53,967 bases of DNA from Treponema sp. (GCA_031257195.1 JAIRPD010000082.1:1-53967); one strand, 5' to 3'. Numbered from the stretch's first letter, positions 25,157-34,528 are shown. Translations and numbers: made by a program. The notes: generated by a model not told the origin, from the letters alone.

Positions 25157-25962
25157 ACCGCCCCGTTTTTTGGCTTTGCGCAGTCCTGCTGTTTTCCGCC
25201 TGTACCCTGCCCAGCTATTACAACGATTATGAGTCCCGTTTTGACTGGCGCGATGAATTTAGGTTCCTTACCCCCGCCGACCGGGCGCCCTCGCCGGGGG
25301 AAGAGTATTCGTTCATCGTAGTAAGCGACATCCATATAGGCGGGGCCCGGGATGCCCTGGATTTTACCCGGCTGGGGGAAAAACTTAACGGGGCCCAATT
25401 TATCGTGATCACCGGGGACGTAACCAACCAGGGCTCGCGGGAAGAACTGCGGCTGTTCATCGAGGCCGCCCGCTCCCTTGGCGTTCCCTGCTATCCCGCC
25501 GCGGGAAACCACGACATCTACACGGAAAGGGGAAAGCCCTGGAGGGAGCTTATCGGTTCCACCATGTACCGGATCGACGCGGGCGGCGCGTCCCTGTTTA
25601 TCCTGGACAACGCCAACGCCGCCTTTGGCTACGATCAGCTCGACTGGCTTGAGACCCAGCTGCGGAGGGCGGGGAAAAACACCTTTGTTTTCTTCCACGA
25701 AAACCTGTTCGTCGAGGCCTCACCCCCCGACTTTGAGCAGACCACCGACATCCGGGAACGGGCAAAGATTATGAGCGCCCTTAAAGGCCGGGCCGGCCTT
25801 GTTTTTATGGGTCACATCCACCGGCGGATGGAAAAAGAGTTCGGCGGCGTCAGGTACATCACCCTGGAGAACTACGGGGCCACGGGCGGTACGGGGGGAT
25901 TTTGCCGGGTCCGGGTGTCCAGCGGCGGGGTATCCTGGGAGTTTGACCGGGTGGTGTTTTAG
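25150..25962 (+). CDS. Calcineurin-like metallophosphoesterase lipoprotein
   Basis: 270 residues. A lipoprotein signal (LLFSAC, Cys18) anchors it in a membrane facing the periplasm or surface. The metallophosphoesterase motifs are in order: SDIHIGG (D-x-H), GDVTNQG (GD), GNHDIY (GNHD), FFHENLF, and GHIHRR (GHxH). All metal ligands appear present, so an active dimetal phosphatase or nucleotidase/phosphodiesterase is likely. The substrate is not deducible. The start overlaps the preceding barrel-like gene by 7 bases, so the two are translationally coupled and may act together at the envelope. Confidence 0.88.
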   Translation: MVNRPVFWLCAVLLFSACTLPSYYNDYESRFDWRDEFRFLTPADRAPSPGEEYSFIVVSDIHIGGARDALDFTRLGEKLNGAQFIVITGDVTNQGSREELRLFIEAARSLGVPCYPAAGNHDIYTERGKPWRELIGSTMYRIDAGGASLFILDNANAAFGYDQLDWLETQLRRAGKNTFVFFHENLFVEASPPDFEQTTDIRERAKIMSALKGRAGLVFMGHIHRRMEKEFGGVRYITLENYGATGGTGGFCRVRVSSGGVSWEFDRVVF

Positions 25963-25974
25963 CGGCCGTTCTGC

Positions 25975-25986
25975 TACACTTACCCC
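25975..25986 (+). promoter_or_regulatory. lepA -10 box six bases from ATG
   Basis: TACACT at 25975-25980, six bases, then ATG 25987. No Shine-Dalgarno sequence is present, so leaderless geometry is suggested. Confidence 0.55.
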
Positions 25987-27807
25987 ATGACAGACCCCGG
26001 CGCGGACCCCTCCCGGATCCGCAATTTCTGCATCATCGCCCACATCGATCACGGCAAATCCACCCTGGCGGACCGGCTTATCCAGAAGGGCCGCTTGGTA
26101 GAGGACCGGAACTTCCAGGACCAGATCCTGGACAACATGGACATAGAACGGGAACGGGGGATCACCATCAAAAGCCAGGCGGTAACCATCCCCTACACCG
26201 CCTTGGACGGAAAAGACTACAGCCTTAACCTGGTGGATACCCCGGGGCACGTGGACTTTAGCTACGAGGTAAGCCGGGCCATCAGCTCCTGCGAGGGGGC
26301 CCTGCTCCTGGTGGACGCCGCCCAGGGGGTCCAGGCCCAAACCCTGTCCAACCTGTACCTGGCCATGGAACACAACCTGGAGATTATCCCGGTGATCAAC
26401 AAGATCGACATGCCCGCGGCGGACATTCCGGGAACCCGGGCTCAGATAGAAAAGGACCTGGGCCTGGACCCGGAGGAGGCCCTGCTGGTTTCCGCCCGGC
26501 GGGGAACGGGGGTGGACGGCGTTCTGGAAGCCATTGTTCAGCGGATACCGTCCCCCGCGGGCAGTCCCGCCGCCCCCCTGCGGGCGCTGATCTTCGACTG
26601 CCACTACGACCCCTACCGGGGGGTTATCGTCCACCTGCGGCTCTTTGACGGCGTTATCCGGGGGGGGATGAGAGTGCGCTTTATGTCCAACGGGGCGGAG
26701 TACGAGGTGGAATCCGCGGGGGTGTTCAAGCTAGCCCTGGTGGAAACGGGAGAGCTTTCCGCGGGCAGCGTGGGGTACATTATCGCGGGAATCAAGACCG
26801 TAAGTGACGTGCGGGTGGGCGACACCGTAACCGGAGCGGACAAGCCCTGCGCCGCGGCCCTGCCGGGGTTCCGGGAGGTAAAGCCGGTGGTGTTTTCCTC
26901 TATATACCCCGTGGATTCCAACGACTACGAGGAATTCAAAACCAGCCTGGAAAAACTCAAACTCAACGACGCCTCCCTGGTTTACGAAAAAGACAGCTCC
27001 GCCGCGCTGGGGTTCGGGTTCCGCTGCGGCTTTTTGGGCCTCCTCCACCTGGAGGTGATCCAGGAACGGCTGGAGCGGGAGTTCGGCCAGTCGGTGATCT
27101 TCACCGCCCCCTCGGTAAAGTACAAGGTCCGCCTGCGGGGCGAGGGGGGGGAGGTGATGGTGGACAACCCCACGGACTATCCCGGCGAGGGCCGGGTAGA
27201 GGGGGCGGAGGAACCCTACATCCGGGCGCAGGTGATCACCCCCGCGGCCTACCTGGGGAACATTATCAGCCTTTGCGTGGAAAAGCGGGGCGTCCAAACC
27301 GGGATGACCTACCTGGACGAAAAGCGGGTGGAGCTGACCTACGACATGCCCCTTTCGGAGGTACTCTTTGACTTTTACGATCGCCTTAAAAGCATCAGCC
27401 GGGGTTACGCCTCCTTTGACTACGAGATTACCGGCTACCAGCCTACGGAACTGGTTAAGCTGGACATCCTCCTGAACGGCAAGCAGGTGGACGCCCTGTC
27501 CCAACTGGTCTTCCGGGACCGGGCCTACGACCGGGCCCGGCTGGTCTGCGAGCGCCTGCGGGACGAGATTCCCCGGCAGCAGTTTAAAATCCCCATCCAG
27601 GGAGCCCTGGGCAGTCAGATTATCGCCCGGGAAACGGTGAACCCCCTGCGGAAGGACGTGCTGGCCAAGTGCTACGGCGGGGACATTACCCGCAAGCGCA
27701 AGCTCCTGGAGAAGCAGAAAGAGGGCAAGAAGCGGATGCGGATGGTGGGAGACGTGGAGCTGCCCCAAAGCGCCTTTTTGGCGGTGCTGAAGACCAAGGA
27801 CGAGTAA
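25987..27807 (+). CDS. lepA: Elongation factor 4 (LepA GTPase)
   Basis: 606 residues, full length. The ribosomal GTPase acts on stalled or mis-translocated ribosomes. G-domain motifs are all present: AHIDHGKST (G1), RGITI (G2), DTPGHVDF (G3), NKID (G4) and the SARRGTG region (G5). The C-terminal LepA-specific domain has FRDRAYDRARLVCERLRDEIPRQQF and the basic KRKLLEKQKEGKKRMR segment that reaches the peptidyl-transferase region. It is monocistronic and its start is leaderless-like. Confidence 0.97.
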   Translation: MTDPGADPSRIRNFCIIAHIDHGKSTLADRLIQKGRLVEDRNFQDQILDNMDIERERGITIKSQAVTIPYTALDGKDYSLNLVDTPGHVDFSYEVSRAISSCEGALLLVDAAQGVQAQTLSNLYLAMEHNLEIIPVINKIDMPAADIPGTRAQIEKDLGLDPEEALLVSARRGTGVDGVLEAIVQRIPSPAGSPAAPLRALIFDCHYDPYRGVIVHLRLFDGVIRGGMRVRFMSNGAEYEVESAGVFKLALVETGELSAGSVGYIIAGIKTVSDVRVGDTVTGADKPCAAALPGFREVKPVVFSSIYPVDSNDYEEFKTSLEKLKLNDASLVYEKDSSAALGFGFRCGFLGLLHLEVIQERLEREFGQSVIFTAPSVKYKVRLRGEGGEVMVDNPTDYPGEGRVEGAEEPYIRAQVITPAAYLGNIISLCVEKRGVQTGMTYLDEKRVELTYDMPLSEVLFDFYDRLKSISRGYASFDYEITGYQPTELVKLDILLNGKQVDALSQLVFRDRAYDRARLVCERLRDEIPRQQFKIPIQGALGSQIIARETVNPLRKDVLAKCYGGDITRKRKLLEKQKEGKKRMRMVGDVELPQSAFLAVLKTKDE

Positions 27808-28279
27808 CGCGCGAGCCGCTCCCCCGGCGGAAGATCCCCCGGAACCCCCCGCCGGGCTCGGCAAAGACCCCGGTGTACGCGTACCGCGAACACCAGGCAA
27901 CGTAAAGCGCGGCCGCCCATTCACGGCCGCCAATGAGGGGATTCCTCATCCTTATTCGAAGGTCTGGTTCACTACCCTGCGGCTTGCCGCGGCTGGTAAC
28001 AGGCAAAGCCAACAAAAAAGGTAGTAAGCCGGAGGGCATACTCAACTTCCTAAGGACGGGGACCGCCGTGTAAGGGAAAAGACATCGCCGAACTGGAAGA
28101 AACGCTGGCGGACCTGTACGGATTTTATAAAGAAGAATAGGAAGGACAACAAAAAAACAGCGGTAAACTGAAGGTTTTGGCATGAAAAGAAGCGCGCCGC
28201 TGGCTGTCCTTAACCGGCTGGGCCGCGTTTTTGTAAAACCGTTGTAAAACATGGGAAGAAGCATGATCAGTATCCGGCC
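27808..28279. other. Gene-free interval with small palindromes and ORF scraps
   Basis: Directly after lepA a hairpin with CCCGGCGG (27823-27830) and CCGCCGGG (27849-27856) could end transcription, though it has no U-run. TGAGG/CCTCA near 27935-27950 is another small palindrome. A short frame ending at the TAG at 28138-28140 (KDIAELEETLADLYGFYKEE) looks like the tail of a lost gene. Minus-strand translation gives a run (LRIRMRNPLIGGREWAA) that resembles repeated intergenic sequence in related genomes. I see no complete gene here. Confidence 0.5.
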
Positions 28280-29461
28280 TTAACTAAACCACTCCCCCCG
28301 GGCCGCCTCCACAAATTGCCGGTAGCGGGCCGCCGCCTCGATGATGGCCCCGGGGGCGATTTTCTCGTTGGGGCAGTGGCACTCCCCGGGGAGCCCCGGG
28401 CCCAGGATCATAAAGGGCAGGCGGGGGTAGAAGGGAATTACCAGGGAAGCGTCGGTAAAGTAGAAGAGGCCCAGCGGTTTTTTCCCCGCCTCTTTGCCGC
28501 AAAGGTCCACCATAAACGCCGCGGCGGGATGGCTGACGTCGGCCTCCAGGGCGGGGCGCCGGTCCCGGCAGGTCCGCGTAATCACCAGCCCCGGATGGCG
28601 GCGCTCCAGGTCCCCGGCGGCCTCGTCCAGGGCGGCCTCCACCCGCGGCAGTTCCGTCCCCGGAACGCACCGTATGTCCGCGGAAAACGCCGCCCGGTCA
28701 GGAATCACGTTGATCTTTACCCCTCCCTGGGCCAGCGTAACCGAGCAGGTGTTGGTTCCCAGCAGGGGATGGGGCGCGGCGGCCAGGGCGGCGATTTTTT
28801 CTTTTACCCCCGCGAGGTACTCAAAGCCGGCCTCCAGCGCGTTAATCCCCCTTTCCGGCATGGAGGCGTGGCTGGTCCTGCCCTGGAGGGTAAAATCGTA
28901 CCAGACAATCCCCTTTTCGCAGACCCCCGGATGTCCGCCGGTGGGCTCGCAGATGAATAGAAAAGCAAGGTCCCCAAAAAAGCCCGCGTCCCGCAGGGCG
29001 GCGGCTCCCATGCCGGCGGCTTCCTCGTCGGCGGTAAAAAAGAAACGCAGGTTTACCGGCGGCGGGCCGTCCCGCAGATAGGAACGGGCCAGGAGGATCA
29101 TCGCCGTCAGCCCCCCCTTCATGTCCGCCGCGCCCCGGCCGTGGACAAAGCCCTCCCGCCGTTCCGCCCTAAAGGGATCGCTCCGCCATTCGGCGCGCTC
29201 CCCCGGCGGCACCGTGTCCATATGGCCGGCGAACCCAAGGGTAAGGCCGGGGTTCCCGCCGGGAAGGTCCAGCACCAGGCTGGCCCGGCCGCCGCCGTGA
29301 TCCACCACCCGGAACGCGCCGGCCCCGGCGCCCTCCCCGGTCAGGTAACGCTGGATAAAGGCCGCCAGCGCCGCCTCGTTTCCCGGGGGGTTGGAAGTGT
29401 TTATCCCAATCAGCGAGGAAAGGAGCCCCGCGGTTTCATCATGGTCATCGTACTTTGTCAT
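28280..29461 (-). CDS. M20-family metallopeptidase (ArgE/DapE/CPG2-like)
   Basis: 393 residues from ATG 29461 (MTKYDDHDE). The longer frame to 29563 runs through the -10 box and a divergent promoter, so it is rejected. The zinc-site order is GHMDTVPPG, GRGAADMKGG, DEEAAGMGAA with CEPTG, and a final H in PGECHCPNEK, all typical of M20 di-zinc amidohydrolases. The dimerisation lid covers about 180-290. Substrates in the family are N-acyl amino acids, succinyl-diaminopimelate or small peptides; none can be chosen from sequence. It is divergent from the nucleoside-hydrolase operon, which carries another M20 gene of limited similarity. Confidence 0.88.
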   Translation of the reverse strand: MTKYDDHDETAGLLSSLIGINTSNPPGNEAALAAFIQRYLTGEGAGAGAFRVVDHGGGRASLVLDLPGGNPGLTLGFAGHMDTVPPGERAEWRSDPFRAERREGFVHGRGAADMKGGLTAMILLARSYLRDGPPPVNLRFFFTADEEAAGMGAAALRDAGFFGDLAFLFICEPTGGHPGVCEKGIVWYDFTLQGRTSHASMPERGINALEAGFEYLAGVKEKIAALAAAPHPLLGTNTCSVTLAQGGVKINVIPDRAAFSADIRCVPGTELPRVEAALDEAAGDLERRHPGLVITRTCRDRRPALEADVSHPAAAFMVDLCGKEAGKKPLGLFYFTDASLVIPFYPRLPFMILGPGLPGECHCPNEKIAPGAIIEAAARYRQFVEAARGEWFS

Positions 29462-29473
29462 GGGCGCAGTATA
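29462..29473 (-). promoter_or_regulatory. -10 box six bases from M20 start codon
   Basis: Minus strand TATACT (29468-29473), six bases, then ATG 29461. TTGATT 18 bases upstream serves as a -35. No Shine-Dalgarno sequence is present. Confidence 0.6.
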
Positions 29474-29504
29474 GCAAAAAAACCAAAATAAAATCAAAAA
29501 TTGT

Positions 29505-29533
29505 TTGACACGCGTATCCTGGCGGGGTATAAT
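29505..29533 (+). promoter_or_regulatory. Consensus promoter of nucleoside-uptake operon
   Basis: TTGACA (29505-29510), a 17-base spacer and TATAAT (29528-29533), a full match to the sigma-70 consensus. Transcription should begin near 29540 and give a leader of about 33 bases. Confidence 0.88.
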
Positions 29534-29572
29534 GGACCGGTAAAAGGTTTTACTGGCGTACAAGGCGGATGG

Positions 29573-30517
29573 ATGTTACCTGCGGGCACTAAAAGAAAAA
29601 TTATCATGGACTGCGATCCCGGCCACGATGACGCCGTGGCGATTCTGATGGCCGCGCGGCACCCTTCTCTTGAACTGCTCGGTATTACCACCGTGCGGGG
29701 AAATCAGACGATAGAAAAAACAACCAGAAACGCCCTCCATGTGTGCCAGTGGCTTGGAATTGAGGTTCCGGTATGCCAGGGAATGTCCCGGCCCATTGTG
29801 CGGGACCCGCCGCCGGTGGAAGATCGCCTGCACGGCGATTCGGGCCTGGACGGCCCGGAGTTCCCGCCCCTGAAAAAACAGGCGGACCGGCGGCACGGGG
29901 TGGATTTTATCATCGATACGCTTTTGTCCGCCGCCGGGCAGATCACCCTGGTGCCCACGGGGCCGCTTACCAACATCGCCATGGCGATACGGAAAGAACC
30001 GGCGATTCTGGAAAAGATTGAGGAAATTGTGCTGATGGGCGGCTGCTATCAACTGGGGAACGTAACCCCCGCGGCGGAATTCAACATCCACGCGGACGCC
30101 GAGGCGGCCCATATTGTCTTTACCTGCGGCAGGCCGGTTTCCATGATGGGTCTGGATATTACCCGGAAGGCGCTGTGCCTCCCCGCTGTTATTGAGCGCA
30201 TGGAAAAAATCGAAAACCGGGCGGCCAGGCTTTTTGCCGGCATGATGCGGTACTTTAGCATGACCCAGAAACGGGTGTTTGGATGGGAGGGGGGGCCGCT
30301 GCACGATCCCACCTGTATCGCTTACCTGATCGATCCTTCATGTATCGAGCAAAAATCCATGTATACCGAAATCGACATCAGGAGCGAGCAGTCCTATGGC
30401 CGGACCAACTGCGATTATTTTTCGCTGCGCAAGGAACCCCACAATTCCAGGGTCGCGGTGAATATTGATGTGGAAAAATTCTGGGACATCGTTGAACAGT
30501 GCATAGGGCTTTACTAA
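29573..30517 (+). CDS. Inosine/uridine-preferring nucleoside hydrolase
   Basis: 314 residues from ATG 29573, with AAGGCGG 5 bases upstream. The in-frame start at 29501 lies inside the promoter and is rejected. The nucleoside-hydrolase Asp cluster DCDPGHDDAVA is at about 12-22, with VLMGG near 150 and HDPTCIAYLID near 252 as a calcium ligand. The enzyme splits the N-glycosidic bond of ribonucleosides to base plus ribose in the cytoplasm. It stands first in an operon with an M20 hydrolase and a BMP/ABC nucleoside-type importer, which supports nucleoside salvage as the pathway. Base preference is not clear from sequence. Confidence 0.92.
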   Translation: MLPAGTKRKIIMDCDPGHDDAVAILMAARHPSLELLGITTVRGNQTIEKTTRNALHVCQWLGIEVPVCQGMSRPIVRDPPPVEDRLHGDSGLDGPEFPPLKKQADRRHGVDFIIDTLLSAAGQITLVPTGPLTNIAMAIRKEPAILEKIEEIVLMGGCYQLGNVTPAAEFNIHADAEAAHIVFTCGRPVSMMGLDITRKALCLPAVIERMEKIENRAARLFAGMMRYFSMTQKRVFGWEGGPLHDPTCIAYLIDPSCIEQKSMYTEIDIRSEQSYGRTNCDYFSLRKEPHNSRVAVNIDVEKFWDIVEQCIGLY

Positions 30518-30531
30518 AGTAAGGGTGGAAC

Positions 30532-31815
30532 ATGCGGGACGAAAAGGACTTGCTGCTTGAAACGTTAAACAGCCATAAAGACGGGTATATCCGCCGCCTG
30601 GCGGAGCTTGTCGCCATCGATACCCGCGACCTGGGGCACGGCATTGAGGGCGGCCTTGAGGAGAAGGGGCAGGAATACCTTCGGGGCCTGTTTCAGGAGA
30701 TGAAGGCCGGCGATATTGTCAGCGAGGCCATGAGCGAAGGGCCGATTCAAAAAGCCATGGAACAATACCAGGAGGGAAACCCCGGCCACAACTATGATAA
30801 GCGCTATAACCTGTACGCCCGTTTCAAGGGAACCGGCGGCCCGTCGATTCTTTTTAACGGCCATATCGACACCATGCCCCCGGGAGACGAAAGCGCGTGG
30901 ACGCACCCGCCCTTTGGCGCGGAAACGCTCGGCGGCAGGCTCTACGGCCTGGGGGCCTGCGACATGAAGGGGGGCCTTGCCGCTTCCATCATGGCGGTCA
31001 AGCTCCTTCAGGACGCGGGTATTCCCCTCCCCGGCGACGTGATTATTACCTCGGTCTGCGATGAGGAGGGGGGCGGCAACGGCTCAATCCTCGCCGCCAT
31101 GGGCGGGCAAAAGGCGGACGCGGTGGTGGTCTGCGAACCCACCGAGGGCGCGCTGCTCCTGGCCCATATGGGTTTTGTCTTTTTCAAGGTTGAGGTCCAG
31201 GGAGTTTCGGTCCATTCGGGGGGAAAGGTGAACGGGGTCAACGCCATAGACAAGGCGATCAAGATCATCCGCGCCCTGGACGAGCTGGAACATGACTGGC
31301 TTCTCCGCTACAAGCATCCGCTCCTTCCCCCGCCGTCGGGCAACGTGGGGGTCATAGAGGGGGGAACGGCGGGTTCCACCGTGCCGGATTACTGCGTTTT
31401 CAAGACCTGCGTTCACTACCATCCCGCCACGATGAGCCACAGCCAGGTGGCTGCCGAATATCAAAGGGCGATAGACCTTTGCTGCGACGGCGACGGCTTC
31501 CTTAAAGACCACCGGCCAAAGGTCAGCGTGTACCAGGCCGGCGGGCCCTTTGAGATGGAGGCGGATCATCCGCTGGTGGGCTGCTTCTCCGCCGCCTGGC
31601 GGGATGTTTTTAACGCTGCGCCGGTGATCGCCGGTTCCCCGGCGGGCTGCGATTCCCGGGTATGGCGCAACATAGCGGGATGTCCCACAATCCAGTATGG
31701 GCCGGGCAGCCTTAAACAGTGCCACGCGGTTGACGAGTATGTGGAGATCCAGGAGTATCTTGACGCCATTCTGATATACGCCCATTTGATTTTACGCTGG
31801 GGCCGCCGAAGATAA
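30532..31815 (+). CDS. M20-family metallohydrolase
   Basis: 427 residues, with GTAAGGGTGG about 6 bases before ATG 30532 and only 14 bases after the hydrolase stop. Zinc-site motifs: FNGHIDTMPPGDES, GACDMKGGLAAS, CDEEGGGNGS, CEPTEGAL and a terminal H in KQCHAVDEYV. It resembles ArgE/DapE-type deacylases or carbamoyl-amino-acid hydrolases. Position between a nucleoside hydrolase and the importer raises the possibility that it acts on a ring-opened or acylated derivative taken up by the same transporter. That is inference. Confidence 0.87.
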   Translation: MRDEKDLLLETLNSHKDGYIRRLAELVAIDTRDLGHGIEGGLEEKGQEYLRGLFQEMKAGDIVSEAMSEGPIQKAMEQYQEGNPGHNYDKRYNLYARFKGTGGPSILFNGHIDTMPPGDESAWTHPPFGAETLGGRLYGLGACDMKGGLAASIMAVKLLQDAGIPLPGDVIITSVCDEEGGGNGSILAAMGGQKADAVVVCEPTEGALLLAHMGFVFFKVEVQGVSVHSGGKVNGVNAIDKAIKIIRALDELEHDWLLRYKHPLLPPPSGNVGVIEGGTAGSTVPDYCVFKTCVHYHPATMSHSQVAAEYQRAIDLCCDGDGFLKDHRPKVSVYQAGGPFEMEADHPLVGCFSAAWRDVFNAAPVIAGSPAGCDSRVWRNIAGCPTIQYGPGSLKQCHAVDEYVEIQEYLDAILIYAHLILRWGRRR

Positions 31816-31824
31816 ACAGGTAAA

Positions 31825-31860
31825 TAACGGCGGCCTTTCCAGCGGGGAAAACCGCCGTTA
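31825..31860 (+). terminator. Intra-operon stem-loop before pnrA-like gene
   Basis: Arms TAACGGCGG (31825-31833) and CCGCCGTTA (31852-31860) pair perfectly. An inner TTTCC/GGAAA stem with a 5-base loop is separated by a small bulge. T-rich sequence follows up to the AAGGAGG of the next gene. No promoter is seen after it, so partial termination, or protection of a processed mRNA that favours the binding protein, fits better than full termination. Confidence 0.65.
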
Positions 31861-31897
31861 AAATAAATTTTCTTTGTTTTTTAAGGAGGAAAAAGAA

Positions 31898-32953
31898 ATG
31901 AAGAAAGCGTTTGCGATACTGTTCGCGTGTTTGGTTCTGTTCGCGTCCTGCTCAAAGGGAGGCGGCAAGGCGCCGGAAACATCGGAAAAATTCAAGGTTC
32001 TTCTGATTTCCGGCCTGGAGGGCGATAAATCCTTTGCCGACTCCGCCATGATTGGGGCGAAGAAAGCGATTGCGGATTTTGGCGTTGAGATTTCCTATTC
32101 CCAGTCCGGCGATCCGGCGGAATTTGAAAATCAGGTGATCACCGGCGCGGAAGAAGGCTTTGACCTGGTTGTGTGCGCCGCGTCCCAGTGGCTTGAGTTT
32201 ATCGAGAAGCACGCCCCGAATTACCCCAACGTCATGTTTGGCATCACCGACACCAACGCCAAGGGCGATAACGTCTGCTCGGTAACCTTCGCCCAAAACC
32301 AGGGATCGTTCCTTGCCGGCGCGGCGGCGGCTATGTTCACCGAAATGACCGAATTTTCCAACGTGAACCAGGACCCGATCATCGGCTGGGTCGGCGGCGT
32401 GGATATTCCCGCGCTCCGGGATTTCTTTCTTGGCTATACCGAGGGGGCCAGGTACATTAATCCCAATGTCAAAATACTCCAGTCCTTCGCGGGAAGCTGG
32501 TACGATCCGCTCAAGGGCAAGGAACTCACCGCGGCCATGTATGAACAAGGCGCGGACATCGTGATGAACGTGGCCTCCGCCACGGGAAACGGCATCCTGG
32601 AGGCCGCCGCGGAAAACAAGCGCTACGCCATCGGTGTTGACATGAACCAGGACGGGGAACAGCCCGGCGCGATCCTTACCTCAATGATCAAGGAAAACGG
32701 GCAGGGCATTTACTACATCATCAAAAAGGCGGTGGAAGATCGAAGATTCACCGGCAATCCGCGGATCTACATGGACCTGGAATACGGCGGCGTTAACCTT
32801 ACCGACATGAGCGTGATCAAGAGTTTCTGCGGCGATCAGCAGAAAGCGTCTATTGACAGGATCCTCGCCAAAATCGACGAGATCAAGAAAGACATCGCTT
32901 CCGGCAAGATCGTGGTTTCCAACTACGAAGGCTACGGCAAGAACGCGAACTAA
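31898..32953 (+). CDS. pnrA: BMP-family nucleoside-binding lipoprotein (PnrA-like)
   Basis: 351 residues from ATG 31898, with AAGGAGG 8 bases upstream. The lipoprotein signal ends LFASC (Cys18). The rest is a Bmp/PnrA-type periplasmic-binding fold: LLISGLEGDKSFADSAMIGAKKA, FAQNQGSFLAGAAAAMFTE, IGWVGGVDIPALRDFFLGYTEGARY and GVDMNQDGEQPGAILTSMIK. In T. pallidum the homologous PnrA (TmpC) lipoprotein binds purine nucleosides, with Phe stacking and an Asp contacting ribose. Phe45 (in KSFAD) is a candidate stacking residue here. It is followed directly by ABC ATPase and permease genes, and the hydrolase gene upstream fits nucleoside cargo. Confidence 0.9.
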   Translation: MKKAFAILFACLVLFASCSKGGGKAPETSEKFKVLLISGLEGDKSFADSAMIGAKKAIADFGVEISYSQSGDPAEFENQVITGAEEGFDLVVCAASQWLEFIEKHAPNYPNVMFGITDTNAKGDNVCSVTFAQNQGSFLAGAAAAMFTEMTEFSNVNQDPIIGWVGGVDIPALRDFFLGYTEGARYINPNVKILQSFAGSWYDPLKGKELTAAMYEQGADIVMNVASATGNGILEAAAENKRYAIGVDMNQDGEQPGAILTSMIKENGQGIYYIIKKAVEDRRFTGNPRIYMDLEYGGVNLTDMSVIKSFCGDQQKASIDRILAKIDEIKKDIASGKIVVSNYEGYGKNAN

Positions 32954-32965
32954 AAGGGCGGTTTG

Positions 32966-34528
32966 ATGGAACAATATGCCGTAGAGATGCGGGAAATCGT
33001 AAAAACCTTTGGTCCCGTTCACGCGGTAAGCGGCGCGTCCTTTAATCTTATCCCCGGCGAGATTCATTCACTCATCGGGGAAAACGGCGCGGGCAAGTCT
33101 ACCATGATGAAACTTCTCTACGGCATATACTCCGTTGACGGCGGAACCGTCGCCATCAACGGGAAAATCCTGCGGTCTTTGACTCCCAGGATCGCCATTG
33201 AAAATGGTGTCGGCATGGTCCACCAGGAATTTATGCTGGTGGACGAGCTGACCGTGCTGGAAAACATTATTTTGGGCTTTGAGCCGAAAAGAGGCCCCCT
33301 CATAGATTTTGTAAAGGCAAAGGCGAATATCCAGGAATACGTCGGGAAATACCACATGGATATTCAGATAAACAAGCGGATCAACCAGATCAGCGTGGGC
33401 GAAGCCCAGCGGGTGGAAATCATCAAAATCCTTTCCCGGGGGGCCAACACGATTATCCTGGACGAGCCCACCGGGGTACTCACTCCCCAGGAGGCGCGGA
33501 AACTTTTTGAGATATTGCTGAACCTCAAGGCCGCGGGCAAATCAATCATCTTTATATCCCATAAATTAAACGAGGTAATGGAAATTTCCGACCGCGTCAC
33601 CGTGATGCGGCAGAGCAAAGTAATCGATACCGTTCAAAAAAAAGAAACCAGTCCCCGGGAGCTTTCCAAAATGATGGTGGGCCGGGAGGTGTTTTTAAAT
33701 ATCAAGCGAAAAGAGGCGAACACGGGGGATTCGGTATTAACCGTGGAAAATCTTTGGACCTCCGGCGAGAAGGAACTGTCCAAGATCCGGGGCGTTTCCT
33801 TTGACGTTAAGGCCGGTGAAATTGTCGGCGTGGCCGGGGTGGACGGCAACGGCCAAAGCGAATTGGTGGAGGCCATCGCGGGGATCCGCGAGGTTGAGCG
33901 GGGGAAGATCAGCCTTGCCGGCCTGGACATTACCGGCCGCTCCCCGCGCTTTATCCGGGACGCCGGCCTTACCCACATCCCCGAAGACCGGAACACCCGG
34001 GGGCTTAACCGCGCGGCTTCGGTGGCGGACAACCTGATCGTAAACAAGGCGCGCCGTTCTCCTTTCAGCAAATTCGGTTTTGTGATGAACGCCGGCGCCG
34101 TCGCGTCCTACTCGGAAGAACTGATCCGCAAGTTCGATATCCGGCCTCCCCGGCCGGACATGCTTACCACGTTTTTTTCCGGGGGCAACGCGCAAAAAGT
34201 TGTGGTGGCCCGGGAGGTAACCGAGTCAACCAGGCTGCTGATCGCCGCGCAGCCCACCCGGGGTATAGACATAGGGGCCATTGAGGCGATCCGCGTGATT
34301 TTGCAGGAAGTAAAATCCCTGGGCGTTGGGGTTCTGCTTGTTTCGGTGGAACTGGAAGAAATTCTCAGCCTTTCGGATCGCATTGTGGTTTTAAGCGAGG
34401 GAACCATTTCGGGTATTTTGCCGGTGGAGGAGGCGAGCGAGGAAAACCTTGGCCTGTTGATGCTTGCCGGCAGCCGCCGCCAAACGGACATGGCCGCGGC
34501 ACGCGGCGGACCGGGGGTAAAGGCATGA
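32966..34528 (+). CDS. Nucleoside ABC importer, fused double ATPase
   Basis: 520 residues from ATG 32966 (a TTG directly upstream is also in frame), preceded by AAAGGGCGG. There are two ABC domains. Domain 1 has Walker A GENGAGKST, Q-loop HQEFMLVDE, signature ISVGEAQRVEI and Walker B TIILDEPTGVLTPQE. Domain 2 has AGVDGNGQSEL in place of a standard Walker A, signature FFSGGNAQKVVVAREV and LIAAQPTRGIDIGA. The second domain's degenerate Walker A and B (QPT for EPT) are usual for sugar/nucleoside ATPases of the RbsA/YufO type. It energises import through the two permeases encoded just downstream, with which it is translationally coupled. Confidence 0.93.
   Translation: MEQYAVEMREIVKTFGPVHAVSGASFNLIPGEIHSLIGENGAGKSTMMKLLYGIYSVDGGTVAINGKILRSLTPRIAIENGVGMVHQEFMLVDELTVLENIILGFEPKRGPLIDFVKAKANIQEYVGKYHMDIQINKRINQISVGEAQRVEIIKILSRGANTIILDEPTGVLTPQEARKLFEILLNLKAAGKSIIFISHKLNEVMEISDRVTVMRQSKVIDTVQKKETSPRELSKMMVGREVFLNIKRKEANTGDSVLTVENLWTSGEKELSKIRGVSFDVKAGEIVGVAGVDGNGQSELVEAIAGIREVERGKISLAGLDITGRSPRFIRDAGLTHIPEDRNTRGLNRAASVADNLIVNKARRSPFSKFGFVMNAGAVASYSEELIRKFDIRPPRPDMLTTFFSGGNAQKVVVAREVTESTRLLIAAQPTRGIDIGAIEAIRVILQEVKSLGVGVLLVSVELEEILSLSDRIVVLSEGTISGILPVEEASEENLGLLMLAGSRRQTDMAAARGGPGVKA

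Noticed and set aside
28280-29563. Longer start for the M20 gene at 29563
   Set aside because: The extension would cross the -10 box of this gene and the consensus promoter of the divergent operon, and its residues do not match the family.
29501-29572. Upstream start of the nucleoside hydrolase at 29501
   Set aside because: It lies within the TTGACA/TATAAT promoter; ATG 29573 has a ribosome site and family-typical N-terminus.
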